Shown: positions 1-7,028 of the stretch, in pieces
How positions within the stretch are numbered: the first letter of the stretch is position 1
How the letters are laid out: each line of letters starts with the position of its first letter
Source: an uncultured Clostridia bacterium
GTDB taxonomy: Bacteria; Bacillota; Clostridia; Christensenellales; UBA1242
Length of the DNA: 33,679 nucleotides
Assembly: GCA_944372365.1 (NCBI GenBank)
Contig: CALVYP010000007.1
Span: 1 to 33,679, forward strand
Direction: 5' to 3'
Program-made: the position numbers and the translations under genes
The notes under the pieces: generated by a model
Seen by the model: the letters and a program-made list of their open reading frames with translations, nothing else
Databases searched by the model: none
Told to the model about the DNA's origin: nothing

Positions 1-54
1 GTGAAGTCATAACAAGGTAGCGGTATCAGAAGGTGCCGCTGGATCACCTCCTTT
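1..54 (+). rRNA. 16S ribosomal RNA, 3' end (partial)
   Basis: The window opens inside the conserved 3' terminal region of small-subunit rRNA: the GTGAAGTC..AACAAGGTA block, then the helix 45 region and GGATCACCTCC. The anti-Shine-Dalgarno CCTCC at 47-51 is intact, in line with the many AGGAGG-type ribosome binding sites downstream. The mature 3' end is placed at about 54 by comparison with known 16S ends (plus or minus 2 nt). The 5' part lies outside the window. No 23S follows; hairpins, a terminator and a converging protein gene come next. Confidence 0.97.
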
Positions 55-61
55 TAAAGAG

Positions 62-127
62 AACGGATTTTCCGTTTTATCGTCGAGACACATTTATCTC
101 TTAAATGTGCCGCCCAATATTTTGGGC
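62..127 (+). other. Three consecutive hairpins just downstream of 16S
   Basis: Three perfect stems follow the 16S end: 62-67 with 71-76 (6 bp, then TTTT at 75-78), 89-96 with 102-109 (8 bp), and 112-117 with 122-127 (6 bp, TATT loop). The first resembles a weak intrinsic terminator. The others could be terminators or processing structures of the 16S precursor. No tRNA or 23S sequence is seen here. Confidence 0.5.
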
Positions 128-170
128 TATTAACAGGACTATTTTCTCAATAATTTTCCTATTTAATTTC

Positions 171-207
171 AAAAAAAGAATGCAAAACTGCATTCTTTTT
201 TTATTTA
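171..207. terminator. Strong bidirectional terminator after 16S
   Basis: A perfect 14-bp stem (171-184 with 189-202, loop AAAC) has an A-run on its left and a T-run on its right. It can terminate rightward 16S transcription and also the leftward gene whose stop codon is at 201-203. It shows that the 16S transcript ends here rather than continuing into a 23S gene. Confidence 0.85.
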
Positions 208-674
208 AACATTTCAATCAATTTTTCTTCATCCACAACCTTAAAATGTTCTATTTCTTTAAAATTGTCGCTTGCAATTTGAGCATAATAACTTTGCTGC
301 AAATCAAGAAAATTTTGCTTTTCTTGTTCGGCGGGAAGTGGAACGGTGAGAGAGTTGTCTATAATCTCAAAACTTTTCGCCAAAGACGCCAATGAATGGT
401 GGCTTTGCGAGATGTATTTTTGATATATCAAACTTTTTTTATACATGTTTTCAAGAAAAGGAAAATAATTTTGATAGTAGTCTTCTCCGTTTTTTAAGCA
501 CCTTTTCAAGAAAACATCGTTCAGCTCGCTTAAATCAAAGCCAACCGATCTAAGAAAATATTGCTCAACTTTTGCATCTTTAAAGTCAGTTTGTATCACG
601 AAATCAAAAAGCGCATCGCTTATTTTTCTAAAATTATCGCTTTGTTGCAGCAGAGTTTGTTCTAAATCGTTCAT
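201..674 (-). CDS. Uncharacterised soluble protein, 157 aa
   Basis: This leftward gene converges on the 16S gene. The product is hydrophilic, rich in aromatic residues, Q, E and K, and looks mostly helical. No signal peptide, membrane segment or catalytic motif is evident, and I do not recognise a family. The ATG at 672-674 is preceded by AAGGAG at good spacing and by a near-consensus promoter, which fixes the start and supports a real expressed gene. The stop codon lies within the stem of the shared bidirectional terminator. Function unknown. Confidence 0.8.
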   Translation of the reverse strand: MNDLEQTLLQQSDNFRKISDALFDFVIQTDFKDAKVEQYFLRSVGFDLSELNDVFLKRCLKNGEDYYQNYFPFLENMYKKSLIYQKYISQSHHSLASLAKSFEIIDNSLTVPLPAEQEKQNFLDLQQSYYAQIASDNFKEIEHFKVVDEEKLIEMFK

Positions 675-693
675 TTCTTCTCCTTACAAAAAA

Positions 694-722
694 AGTTTAT
701 CACACACTAAAATGCTTGTCAA
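694..722 (-). promoter_or_regulatory. Sigma-70/SigA-type promoter for the 157-aa gene
   Basis: Read on the minus strand: TTGACA (717-722), a 17-bp spacer, and TAAACT (694-699), followed by a short leader with AAGGAG. It is back to back with the rightward promoter at 737-764. Confidence 0.75.
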
Positions 723-736
723 TATACAAATTTGTT

Positions 737-764
737 TTGCACTAAGAAGATTTTGTGTTACAAT
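737..764 (+). promoter_or_regulatory. SigA-type promoter for the four-helix membrane gene cluster
   Basis: TTGCAC (737-742), a 16-bp spacer, and TACAAT (759-764) with an upstream TGT that makes an extended -10. It precedes the AAAAGGAGGG ribosome binding site of the gene at 790. Confidence 0.7.
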
Positions 765-789
765 GTATATATATTAAAAGGAGGGAAAA

Positions 790-1308
790 ATGAAAAAAAT
801 AAGAGGCTTTGTTGGCAATATCTTGCTTCTGGTGTTCTCAGTTGCAGGGCTTGCATTTATGGCTTTGCCATGGAGCGCAAGCAGAATGTGGGTTGCAGGT
901 GAGGCAAGCGAAGCAGTTGAAGGGTCAAGCGTGTTTGATGTGCTTGGCAACATTGGTGATGCAAGTGGAACAAGCCAAGCGGCGCTTGTGTTCTTCTTGT
1001 TGTTTGCAATCTTTGCTTGCATTGTGGCACTCACATCAATCGTGAGCCTTGTTGGCGTTATCATCGGCAACAAAAAATTAAACCTTACATTCTACAACAG
1101 AATTCTTTCACTTGTTCTGCTTGTGTTTGGTTTGATTGCAATGATTTGCTCAATCGCTTACTTTGCAGATTTCAGCTTCATCACTGATACATTCGGTGGC
1201 AAGAGCGGCACAGAAACCATTGTAAACGGCGGCGCAATTCTGCCTATGATTTGTGGAGCACTTGCTTTGGTTAGTGCATTCATCGCCCCAAGCAAAAAGA
1301 AATCATAA
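790..1308 (+). CDS. Four-helix membrane protein, paralog 1 of 3 (172 aa)
   Basis: The predicted product is a small tetraspan membrane protein: helices at about residues 8-28, 60-86, 98-121 and 147-166, with a polar segment between helices 1 and 2 and a lysine-rich cytoplasmic end (PSKKKS). It begins with a basic K-x-x-R-x-x-VGN motif and carries N-R-x-LS before helix 3. Both features recur in the next two genes, so the three look like tandem duplicates. The ATG follows a strong AGGAGG-type site. No family name or function is recognised; the fold recalls small tetraspan proteins only in topology. Confidence 0.8.
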   Translation: MKKIRGFVGNILLLVFSVAGLAFMALPWSASRMWVAGEASEAVEGSSVFDVLGNIGDASGTSQAALVFFLLFAIFACIVALTSIVSLVGVIIGNKKLNLTFYNRILSLVLLVFGLIAMICSIAYFADFSFITDTFGGKSGTETIVNGGAILPMICGALALVSAFIAPSKKKS

Positions 1309-1325
1309 TTGAATAATAAAAATTT

Positions 1326-1360
1326 CCTCTTTGGGCAAAATAAGCCTAAGGAGGATTTTT
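1326..1360 (+). terminator. Hairpin that doubles as terminator and Shine-Dalgarno sequester
   Basis: An 11-bp stem (1326-1336 with 1344-1354, two G-U pairs, 7-nt loop) has its 3' arm ending in AAGGAGG, the ribosome binding site of the gene at 1362. An A and six T's follow, running up to the start codon. As RNA it would both look like an intrinsic terminator and hide the Shine-Dalgarno. It therefore probably limits expression of the second paralog from the upstream promoter. Confidence 0.65.
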
Positions 1361-1361
1361 T

Positions 1362-1844
1362 ATGAAAAAAACACAAATAAGATGCATTGTTGGCAACGCT
1401 CTTGTGCATATTGCAGGCATAATGATTTTATGCTTTTATGTTTTAAACATGATTGAAGGCGTTGGCGGCAACAGTGTGTATAACGCAATAACCAATTTGG
1501 CGACGGCTACGGGTGCAAACATCGCCTATTATATTGTGGCAGGCGCGTTTTATGTTTTGACGCTTATTTTATCTATCACAATGATAATTTTAAGCGCGAT
1601 AGGTTTGTTTGGTGGCATTTTTGACATTCGCGCATTAAATATGACAACCGCAAACAGAACTCTTTCAATTATTGCAATGATTTCAGCACTTATGTCACTA
1701 ATTTTTATGATTGTTTATGTGGCACTGGTTGGCGCGGCAGGAACAAGTGTTGGGGCGGGGCCGATAACAATATTTTTGGCAAGCATACTTGCGGTGGTTG
1801 GTGCGTTTGTTGCTTACAGCAGAAGAATATATAAAAGCGAATAA
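1362..1844 (+). CDS. Four-helix membrane protein, paralog 2 of 3 (160 aa)
   Basis: This tetraspan protein has the same plan as its neighbours: a basic N-terminus (K-x-x-x-R-x-x-VGN), helix 1 at about 10-30, a polar loop with VYNAITNL (compare VFDVLGNI in paralog 1), helix 2 at about 53-80, an LN-M..NR-x-LS segment, then helices 3 and 4 and a short basic tail (YSRRIYKSE). No promoter of its own was found; transcription probably reads through from 737-764 and passes a hairpin that overlaps its ribosome binding site. A terminator follows. Function unknown. Confidence 0.8.
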   Translation: MKKTQIRCIVGNALVHIAGIMILCFYVLNMIEGVGGNSVYNAITNLATATGANIAYYIVAGAFYVLTLILSITMIILSAIGLFGGIFDIRALNMTTANRTLSIIAMISALMSLIFMIVYVALVGAAGTSVGAGPITIFLASILAVVGAFVAYSRRIYKSE

Positions 1845-1853
1845 AATTAGCAA

Positions 1854-1880
1854 AAAATCTCGCAAGAGCGAGATTTTATT
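1854..1880 (+). terminator. Intrinsic terminator after paralog 2
   Basis: A 10-bp perfect stem (1854-1863 with 1868-1877, loop AAGA) ends in a TTTTATTTT tract. Confidence 0.85.
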
Positions 1881-1908
1881 TTGATAATGTTTGCAAATTT
1901 TGTATAAT
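1881..1908 (+). promoter_or_regulatory. SigA-type promoter for paralog 3
   Basis: TTGATA (1881-1886), a 16-bp spacer, and a perfect TATAAT (1903-1908), followed by TGGAGG before the ATG at 1929. Paralog 3 is therefore transcribed separately from paralogs 1 and 2. Confidence 0.75.
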
Positions 1909-1928
1909 TAAATATATGGAGGCGCAAT

Positions 1929-2498
1929 ATGAAGGCACTTAAAATCAGATCGCTTGTTGGAAGCATTGTGGGTATGGTTACAAGTTTGGCTTGCGTTTTA
2001 TTGTTGTTCTTGCCGATGCTTGTTGAAGTTAAAAATGCTGAAAACTCATCAAATTTGGTTTTATACAATGTTTTTGAATCTATGTTTAACATTGGCGAAG
2101 TTTCACAAACCTTGGGCGCAGAAGGCTCTTTCTATATTGTTGCGACAGTTATGATGATGGCCTTTTTTGCGTTGTCGATTGTAAGTTTTGTGCTTAATGT
2201 GCTTTCGCTTGTTGGCGCGTGCTTGTTTGACAGTCAGCCAAAAGTTGCTGGCAAGCTAAACATGGCAATCGCTTTGCGTGCGCTTTCGCTGCTGACAGCT
2301 GTGCTGGGGACAATTGCAACAATCTTGCTTGTGCTTTATTTTGAATCCAACGGCTTAACACACACAACCTTTGGTTACGGAACAATTGTTCCGCTTGTTG
2401 TAAGTTTGCTCGGTGTGGGAGCAGCTTTCACACTTTCAAGCAATTTTGAAAGAAGGGTGCTTGAAAACAAATTAAAACGCACAAATGCGGTTAACTAA
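1929..2498 (+). CDS. Four-helix membrane protein, paralog 3 of 3 (189 aa)
   Basis: This is the third tandem tetraspan protein, with a longer basic C-terminal tail (about residues 172-189, rich in K and R). It shares the K-x-R-x-x-VG start, an LYNVFESM segment that matches the loop of the other two, and the R-x-LS block before helix 3. It has its own promoter and a TGGAGG ribosome binding site. Its stop codon overlaps by 4 bp the stop codon of the converging gene at 2495-3331, and its terminator lies inside that gene. Function unknown. Confidence 0.8.
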   Translation: MKALKIRSLVGSIVGMVTSLACVLLLFLPMLVEVKNAENSSNLVLYNVFESMFNIGEVSQTLGAEGSFYIVATVMMMAFFALSIVSFVLNVLSLVGACLFDSQPKVAGKLNMAIALRALSLLTAVLGTIATILLVLYFESNGLTHTTFGYGTIVPLVVSLLGVGAAFTLSSNFERRVLENKLKRTNAVN

Positions 2499-3331
2499 TC
2501 CATTTGGATGTCGCAAATTTTATCATCTTTCAGGCCGAATGTCACAACATTGTGGCCTGATTTTTTTATTATTACAAATTTGGTTTCATCAAGCGCGAAA
2601 AAATTTTGAAACTCTCCAAAATATTCGGCAAGTTTTTCTTGACTTGAGTTTAAACTTTCACAAACAAGATTGTTTGCGCGCGAGTATTGCTTTTCTTTAA
2701 GCTGTTGCAAAAATGTTGCACACAAAGTTTTTGCATTGCGTGGAGACGGCTGTAAATTATTGCTTTGAATAAAGCCTTCGCTGGTGATAAGATGTCGCTG
2801 TTGCAAGTTTGCATTCTCACAAACAAGTTCGCCATCCTTAAATTCAATTTTATCTGCTTGCAAGCGAGATATATTTGCGTTTGCGCTGTCAAAAACAATC
2901 GCTTGCTGAGCGCGATCGGATTTTATAATCAAAATTGCAAATTTATCGTGGCTAAAAAGTTGATAAGATCTTGGCTTGATACAGCTGCAAGTTTTAATCA
3001 TTTCATCGTTTTCAATTTCAACAAAATTGTTGGAAATTTTAAAACTTATTGTTTTTGAGTTTACGCGCAGGCTTTCTTTAACTGTCGTCGAGTATTCGGG
3101 CGCATCCAAAAAAAAGATGCGGCACTGCGAGATGTCTATTATTCTTGCTGGGCAAAGGTTGGATTGAGTATCCAGCATAAATGGCAGCGCGGTGCGAGAT
3201 GGAAGCGCTGGATATATGCAAAATTTTTGTGGCGAGTCGAATTCTAGATATGCCGTTTCGTCTAAAAATTCCTCGCCGCCGCTCCATTTTACTAAACATG
3301 GAAAAGTGCTTCTTAATTGAAAGGTTTTCAT
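2495..3331 (-). CDS. Uncharacterised soluble protein, 278 aa
   Basis: This leftward gene converges on the tetraspan cluster. The product has no membrane helix or signal peptide and looks beta-rich in the first 180 residues, with a more helical region at about 190-245. Cysteines are scattered and form no clear metal site. I do not recognise a family. No Shine-Dalgarno precedes the ATG; instead TATATT ends exactly 6 nt upstream, as at four other genes in the window, so translation may start on a leaderless mRNA. The 3' end of the gene contains the terminator of the opposing transcript. Confidence 0.7.
   Translation of the reverse strand: MKTFQLRSTFPCLVKWSGGEEFLDETAYLEFDSPQKFCIYPALPSRTALPFMLDTQSNLCPARIIDISQCRIFFLDAPEYSTTVKESLRVNSKTISFKISNNFVEIENDEMIKTCSCIKPRSYQLFSHDKFAILIIKSDRAQQAIVFDSANANISRLQADKIEFKDGELVCENANLQQRHLITSEGFIQSNNLQPSPRNAKTLCATFLQQLKEKQYSRANNLVCESLNSSQEKLAEYFGEFQNFFALDETKFVIIKKSGHNVVTFGLKDDKICDIQMD
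2530..2567 (+). terminator. Terminator for paralog 3, embedded in the converging gene
   Basis: A 7-bp stem (2530-2536 with 2554-2560), extended by an inner AATGT/ACATT pairing, is followed by seven T's (2561-2567). It lies inside the last codons of the leftward 278-aa gene. Confidence 0.75.
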
Positions 3332-3337
3332 GTGATA

Positions 3338-3343
3338 AATATA
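3338..3343 (-). promoter_or_regulatory. -10 element of a possible leaderless promoter
   Basis: On the minus strand TATATT is followed by 6 nt (TATCAC) and then the ATG at 3329-3331. No Shine-Dalgarno is present and the -35 match is poor. It is very like the arrangement at spmA (TATATT, TACACT, ATG). Confidence 0.45.
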
Positions 3344-3410
3344 TGCTCTGTAAAAAAATTTAAGTATAAAAACATTGCTTTATGTTAAAAAAACTAAAAA
3401 AGGAGAGCGT

Positions 3411-4130
3411 ATGAAAGGCGTTTGGAGCGATGGAGAAGTAAAAGATTTATTTAAACAAGTGCAAGAATTTAAACTTGCAGGCAAAGCAACCAAGGATGCA
3501 TTTTTGCAGCATGCCAAAACTTATGGAAGAAAAGCAAACAGCGTGCGAAATTATTATTATCATGAGCTTGACTGTTTAACCAGCGACGCTGACCGCGTCA
3601 AAAGGCTTGGCATTGATTTATCGCTGCACAAAAAAAATCAATTTGTGGGCTTTAGCGAAGAAGAAAAGCAGGCGATAATAACAAAAATCCAGCAAAAACT
3701 TCAAGAAGGCTATTCCGTGCGCAAAGCGTGCTATCTATTAAGCGGTGGGGATGTCAAACAAATGCTCAGGCTGCAAAACAAGTTTAGGGCAAACCAAAAA
3801 AATCAGCACAGCAACATTTTATTTTTCAGAAAAAAACCTGCAAATAAAATCAGCGAAAGCGATGTCAACGGCTTGTTTATGGGCGTTGTTAAACTTGTTA
3901 AAAAGATGGCTCTGGACGAAGCAAAAAATGCCGTTGCAGAAGAAAAAACGCAGGCAAATTTGGCGATTAGAAAACTTGTTGCTCAGTTGGGGCAGAAGGA
4001 TAGAGAGCTTGAATTTTTAAAAACCGACTATCTATCTTTAAAAAAAGAAAACGCCCTGTTAAAGAAAAAAGTTTTGCTTGCAACCTGTGCAAAGGCAAAA
4101 AGTTTGGCAGAGAGCAAAGAAAAGGCTTAA
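3411..4130 (+). CDS. Possible Myb/SANT-like DNA-binding protein with C-terminal coiled coil (239 aa)
   Basis: ATG 3411 is chosen because AAAAGGAGAG precedes it at good spacing. The first 50 residues have the look of a Myb/SANT-like helical domain: W5 in a GVWSDGEV segment, an internal FLQHAKTYGRK turn, and an R-N-Y-Y-Y recognition-helix-like stretch, resembling the N-terminus of Bacillus RsfA-type regulators. A second helix-turn-helix-like segment follows at about 77-120, with SVRKACYLLSGG. Residues from about 165 on are charged and heptad-like, ending in a leucine- and lysine-rich coiled coil. I infer a DNA-binding, possibly oligomeric regulator; the family assignment is by eye only. Confidence 0.65.
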   Translation: MKGVWSDGEVKDLFKQVQEFKLAGKATKDAFLQHAKTYGRKANSVRNYYYHELDCLTSDADRVKRLGIDLSLHKKNQFVGFSEEEKQAIITKIQQKLQEGYSVRKACYLLSGGDVKQMLRLQNKFRANQKNQHSNILFFRKKPANKISESDVNGLFMGVVKLVKKMALDEAKNAVAEEKTQANLAIRKLVAQLGQKDRELEFLKTDYLSLKKENALLKKKVLLATCAKAKSLAESKEKA

Positions 4131-4157
4131 AAAGTTTTATTTTAATTAAAATTGTGA

Positions 4158-4163
4158 TAAAAT
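4158..4163 (+). promoter_or_regulatory. Extended -10 of a probable leaderless addB promoter
   Basis: TGATAAAAT (4155-4163) is an extended -10 whose TAAAAT ends 6 nt before GTG 4170. The -35 region is poor (TTTTAT). There is no Shine-Dalgarno in the preceding 30 nt. The same geometry occurs at holB. Confidence 0.55.
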
Positions 4164-4169
4164 TTGTTT

Positions 4170-7028
4170 GTGGAAATAAAAATCGTCACAGGAGCAAATC
4201 AGGTGGAGGCAATAAAAAACGCCATACACGATTTGCCTCAAAACAAGCCGGTGTTTATTGTTGTTCCAGACAGGCAAACTCTTCAAATTGAAGAGATGCT
4301 TTTTGACGAGTTAAACTTATCTTCAACTTTTTTGATAAATGTTGTTGGACTTACAAACTTGGCCATCAAATATGCAGGCGTTGAGCTAGAACCTATCAGC
4401 GAAGTTGAAGGGTTGATGTATGTTAAAAAAGCGGTTGAAAATGTTAAGCAAAATTTTAAATACTTTAAATCGACCAATATAAACTTTTGCCAAGAAGTGT
4501 TTAAATTTATTTCTCAACTATCTTCTTCTGCTATATTGCCGCAGGAGATTTCTTGCTCATGCGAAACCGCGTTGCAAAAAAAAGTTGCAGATATTAAACT
4601 TATCTATCAAGAATATTTAAACCTGACAAGCAACAAAACTGATCCAAATCAGCTGCTGCAAGAGTTTGAAAATGTTGTTGTCAATCACAATCTGTTTGAC
4701 GATGCGTATTTTTATTTTGTTGGGTTTGACAATTTTACTTTGCGCCACTATCAACTTATTTTGGCTCTGGCAAAAAAATGTCAGTGCGTTGCGGTGGGTG
4801 TGCCTATGCCTGTTTCTAAAAAAAATGCTTACATATATGACGGCGACATAATTTCAAAAATAAAAGAGCTTGCAAAAAGCGTAAACCAAACCGTAAAAAT
4901 AATCTCTCCGCCAAGCGCTTTGCAAGATCAGCCTTTGCAGATTGCAAGCCAGCTTTTTGGTGGAGAAAAGCAAGCGGTTGAAGCAAGCAATGTTCACATT
5001 TTTGAAGCAAGAAGTGCAAGACAAGAGGCCGACTGGGCTGCAAAACTTATTGCCTTTGAAGTTTTTAACGGCGCAAGATACAAGCACTTTGCAGTTGCAG
5101 TCAGTGACATGGCTAAATATGGCGAAGTGATTGCCACAGCATTTGAAAAAAACAACATTCCATATTATTTAGATTGCAGCATAAGCGCAAGCCAAACATA
5201 TCTGGCGCTGGTGTTTAAAAAATTGATAAGTTTTGCTTATAAAAATTTCAGCAGACAGGATTTGTTGTTTTTAATCAACTGTCCGCTTTTTGATTACTCC
5301 GCCGAGCAGATTTCACAGATTTCTCAAACCTATCAAGGCGGCAAACAGTTTTTCGCTTTGAAGGATGTTCAGGAAATAAAAGATATCGCCGAGGCGGTAA
5401 GCAAAAATCCACTCGACGGCGCGAGAGCTGCACTTAAATTTATGCGCGAAAACTTGGAAAAATATTTATCTTTGATTGACGACGAAAAAACTTTGAATAT
5501 GGAAAATCAAGTTGCCGACATCATAGAAAGCATTATTGCGGCATGCGAGCAGGTTGGTGTTATCAGTTTAAAAGAGTTTATTTCGGCTGTGGATTTGGCG
5601 CTTGAAGCTACTCAGGTGTCGGCGATACCAAGCTATGTCGATCAAGTTTATGTTGGCGATGCAACCGACAGCTTTTTCAGCGAAAGTCAGGTGCTTATTG
5701 TTGTTGGCGCAAATGCTTCTTGCATGCCAAAAATCACGCAAGACAATTCGCTTTTTTCAGATGATGAATTAAAGCGCGCAAACTTTGTTAAAAAAGTTGA
5801 GCCAACAGTTAAAACCATCAATCGCAGGGCGCGATTTAAAATCTTCTCACTGCTGAGCAGTTGGAAAAAGCGATTATATGTTTCATATTCGCTCTCTGGC
5901 GATGACGACAAACCAATCTCTCCAAGTTTGGTTGTGGGCGAGCTTAAAGAGTTGTTTAATAAGCATGACAAAATCATCACCAACATTTTGCCAGATGAAC
6001 TGCAAGATATAAATCAGCTGCTTTTGGCGATAGGCAGAAACAGAGTTGGCGCAGAAGAAGTTATGGCTCAAACATCGTCACAGCAAATTAAGCAAACACT
6101 TGACGCGGTTTTAAAACCAAATCTACAAAAATTTAACACAATCAAGCCGCTTTCCAGCGCCCAGCAGCTTAAACTTGGGCAAACAATCAAACCAACCGAA
6201 ATTGAAAAATTTTATGACTGCCCGTTTAAAGTTTATTGCGAAAATGTGCTAAAGCTAAAAGAAAAGCGCTTGCAAGCGCTCTCACCAGCAGATGTTGGAA
6301 GCATCGTGCATGATGTTTTGGAAGATTATGGCAAAACATATAAATTTCAACCGCTTGATGAAACTCGGTTGAAGCAATTTATAAACAAAAAGCTTAACAG
6401 CGCCTATGATTTCTCAACGCTTGTGGACGGCGATTTGGTTTTGGCTAAACTTGAAAAGGATTTATTTAAAGTTTGTCAGGCAGTCAGCCAAGAAAACGCG
6501 CAGTCTAAATATCAGCCGTGGCTTATGGAGCAAAAAATTCAAATTGATTTGCAGGGCAAGCCGCTTGTTGGCAGGGTTGACAGGGTTGATAAAACCGGCG
6601 ATGTTTTTAGGATTATTGACTATAAAACTGGCAAAATTTCAAACAATTTAGTCAAACAATTAAGTTACGGAAAAAGATTGCAGCTTTTTGTTTATGCGGA
6701 TGCAATCTGCCAGAAATATAATTTAAAATGCGGCGGCATTTACTATTTCGACGCCAAGGCAGGATATACGGGAGATAATAAAATTCTTGTTGGTTTGACA
6801 AGCGAAGATGATGTGGATGGTCAAAGCAGCAAAACCATATCCGCGCTGCAAATGCAGCAACTTCAAAATCAAGCGCAGCAAATGCTTTTAAAAGGTGCAA
6901 AACTTTTAAGCGAAGGAAAATTGCTGCCATATCCGGATGCGGGCTCTTGCGAATATTGCAAATATAAGACAATTTGCAGATACGATCGAGAAAACGGCGT
7001 AAGGCGGATGAAAGGGGGTGGGGAATGA
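4170..7028 (+). CDS. addB: AddB/RexB subunit of the AddAB helicase-nuclease
   Basis: AddB works with AddA to unwind and resect double-strand breaks for RecA-dependent repair. This 952-aa protein ends in a RecB-type nuclease domain: GRVDRVD, then IDYKTGK with D817 and K819. The four cysteines of the AddB iron-sulfur cluster are present: C684 (in FYDCPF) and C927-x2-C930-x5-C936. The N-terminal strand is normal, but where AddB has a Walker A motif this protein has TGANQVEA, so ATP binding is probably lost, as in RexB-type subunits. It is somewhat shorter than B. subtilis AddB. GTG 4170 is preferred over the TTG at 4164 because it gives the family's usual N-terminus and fits the leaderless spacing. 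It overlaps addA by ATGA. Confidence 0.93.
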   Translation: MEIKIVTGANQVEAIKNAIHDLPQNKPVFIVVPDRQTLQIEEMLFDELNLSSTFLINVVGLTNLAIKYAGVELEPISEVEGLMYVKKAVENVKQNFKYFKSTNINFCQEVFKFISQLSSSAILPQEISCSCETALQKKVADIKLIYQEYLNLTSNKTDPNQLLQEFENVVVNHNLFDDAYFYFVGFDNFTLRHYQLILALAKKCQCVAVGVPMPVSKKNAYIYDGDIISKIKELAKSVNQTVKIISPPSALQDQPLQIASQLFGGEKQAVEASNVHIFEARSARQEADWAAKLIAFEVFNGARYKHFAVAVSDMAKYGEVIATAFEKNNIPYYLDCSISASQTYLALVFKKLISFAYKNFSRQDLLFLINCPLFDYSAEQISQISQTYQGGKQFFALKDVQEIKDIAEAVSKNPLDGARAALKFMRENLEKYLSLIDDEKTLNMENQVADIIESIIAACEQVGVISLKEFISAVDLALEATQVSAIPSYVDQVYVGDATDSFFSESQVLIVVGANASCMPKITQDNSLFSDDELKRANFVKKVEPTVKTINRRARFKIFSLLSSWKKRLYVSYSLSGDDDKPISPSLVVGELKELFNKHDKIITNILPDELQDINQLLLAIGRNRVGAEEVMAQTSSQQIKQTLDAVLKPNLQKFNTIKPLSSAQQLKLGQTIKPTEIEKFYDCPFKVYCENVLKLKEKRLQALSPADVGSIVHDVLEDYGKTYKFQPLDETRLKQFINKKLNSAYDFSTLVDGDLVLAKLEKDLFKVCQAVSQENAQSKYQPWLMEQKIQIDLQGKPLVGRVDRVDKTGDVFRIIDYKTGKISNNLVKQLSYGKRLQLFVYADAICQKYNLKCGGIYYFDAKAGYTGDNKILVGLTSEDDVDGQSSKTISALQMQQLQNQAQQMLLKGAKLLSEGKLLPYPDAGSCEYCKYKTICRYDRENGVRRMKGGGE

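Noticed and set aside
105..395. Rightward open frame of 96 codons after the 16S end
   Set aside because: It runs through the terminator hairpin and antisense to the better supported leftward gene; its F/I/L/N-rich product is typical of a reverse-strand shadow and it has no ribosome binding site.
4164..4169. TTG at 4164 as addB start
   Set aside because: It would lie directly after the -10 and adds two residues absent from the family N-terminus; GTG 4170 fits both promoter spacing and protein alignment.
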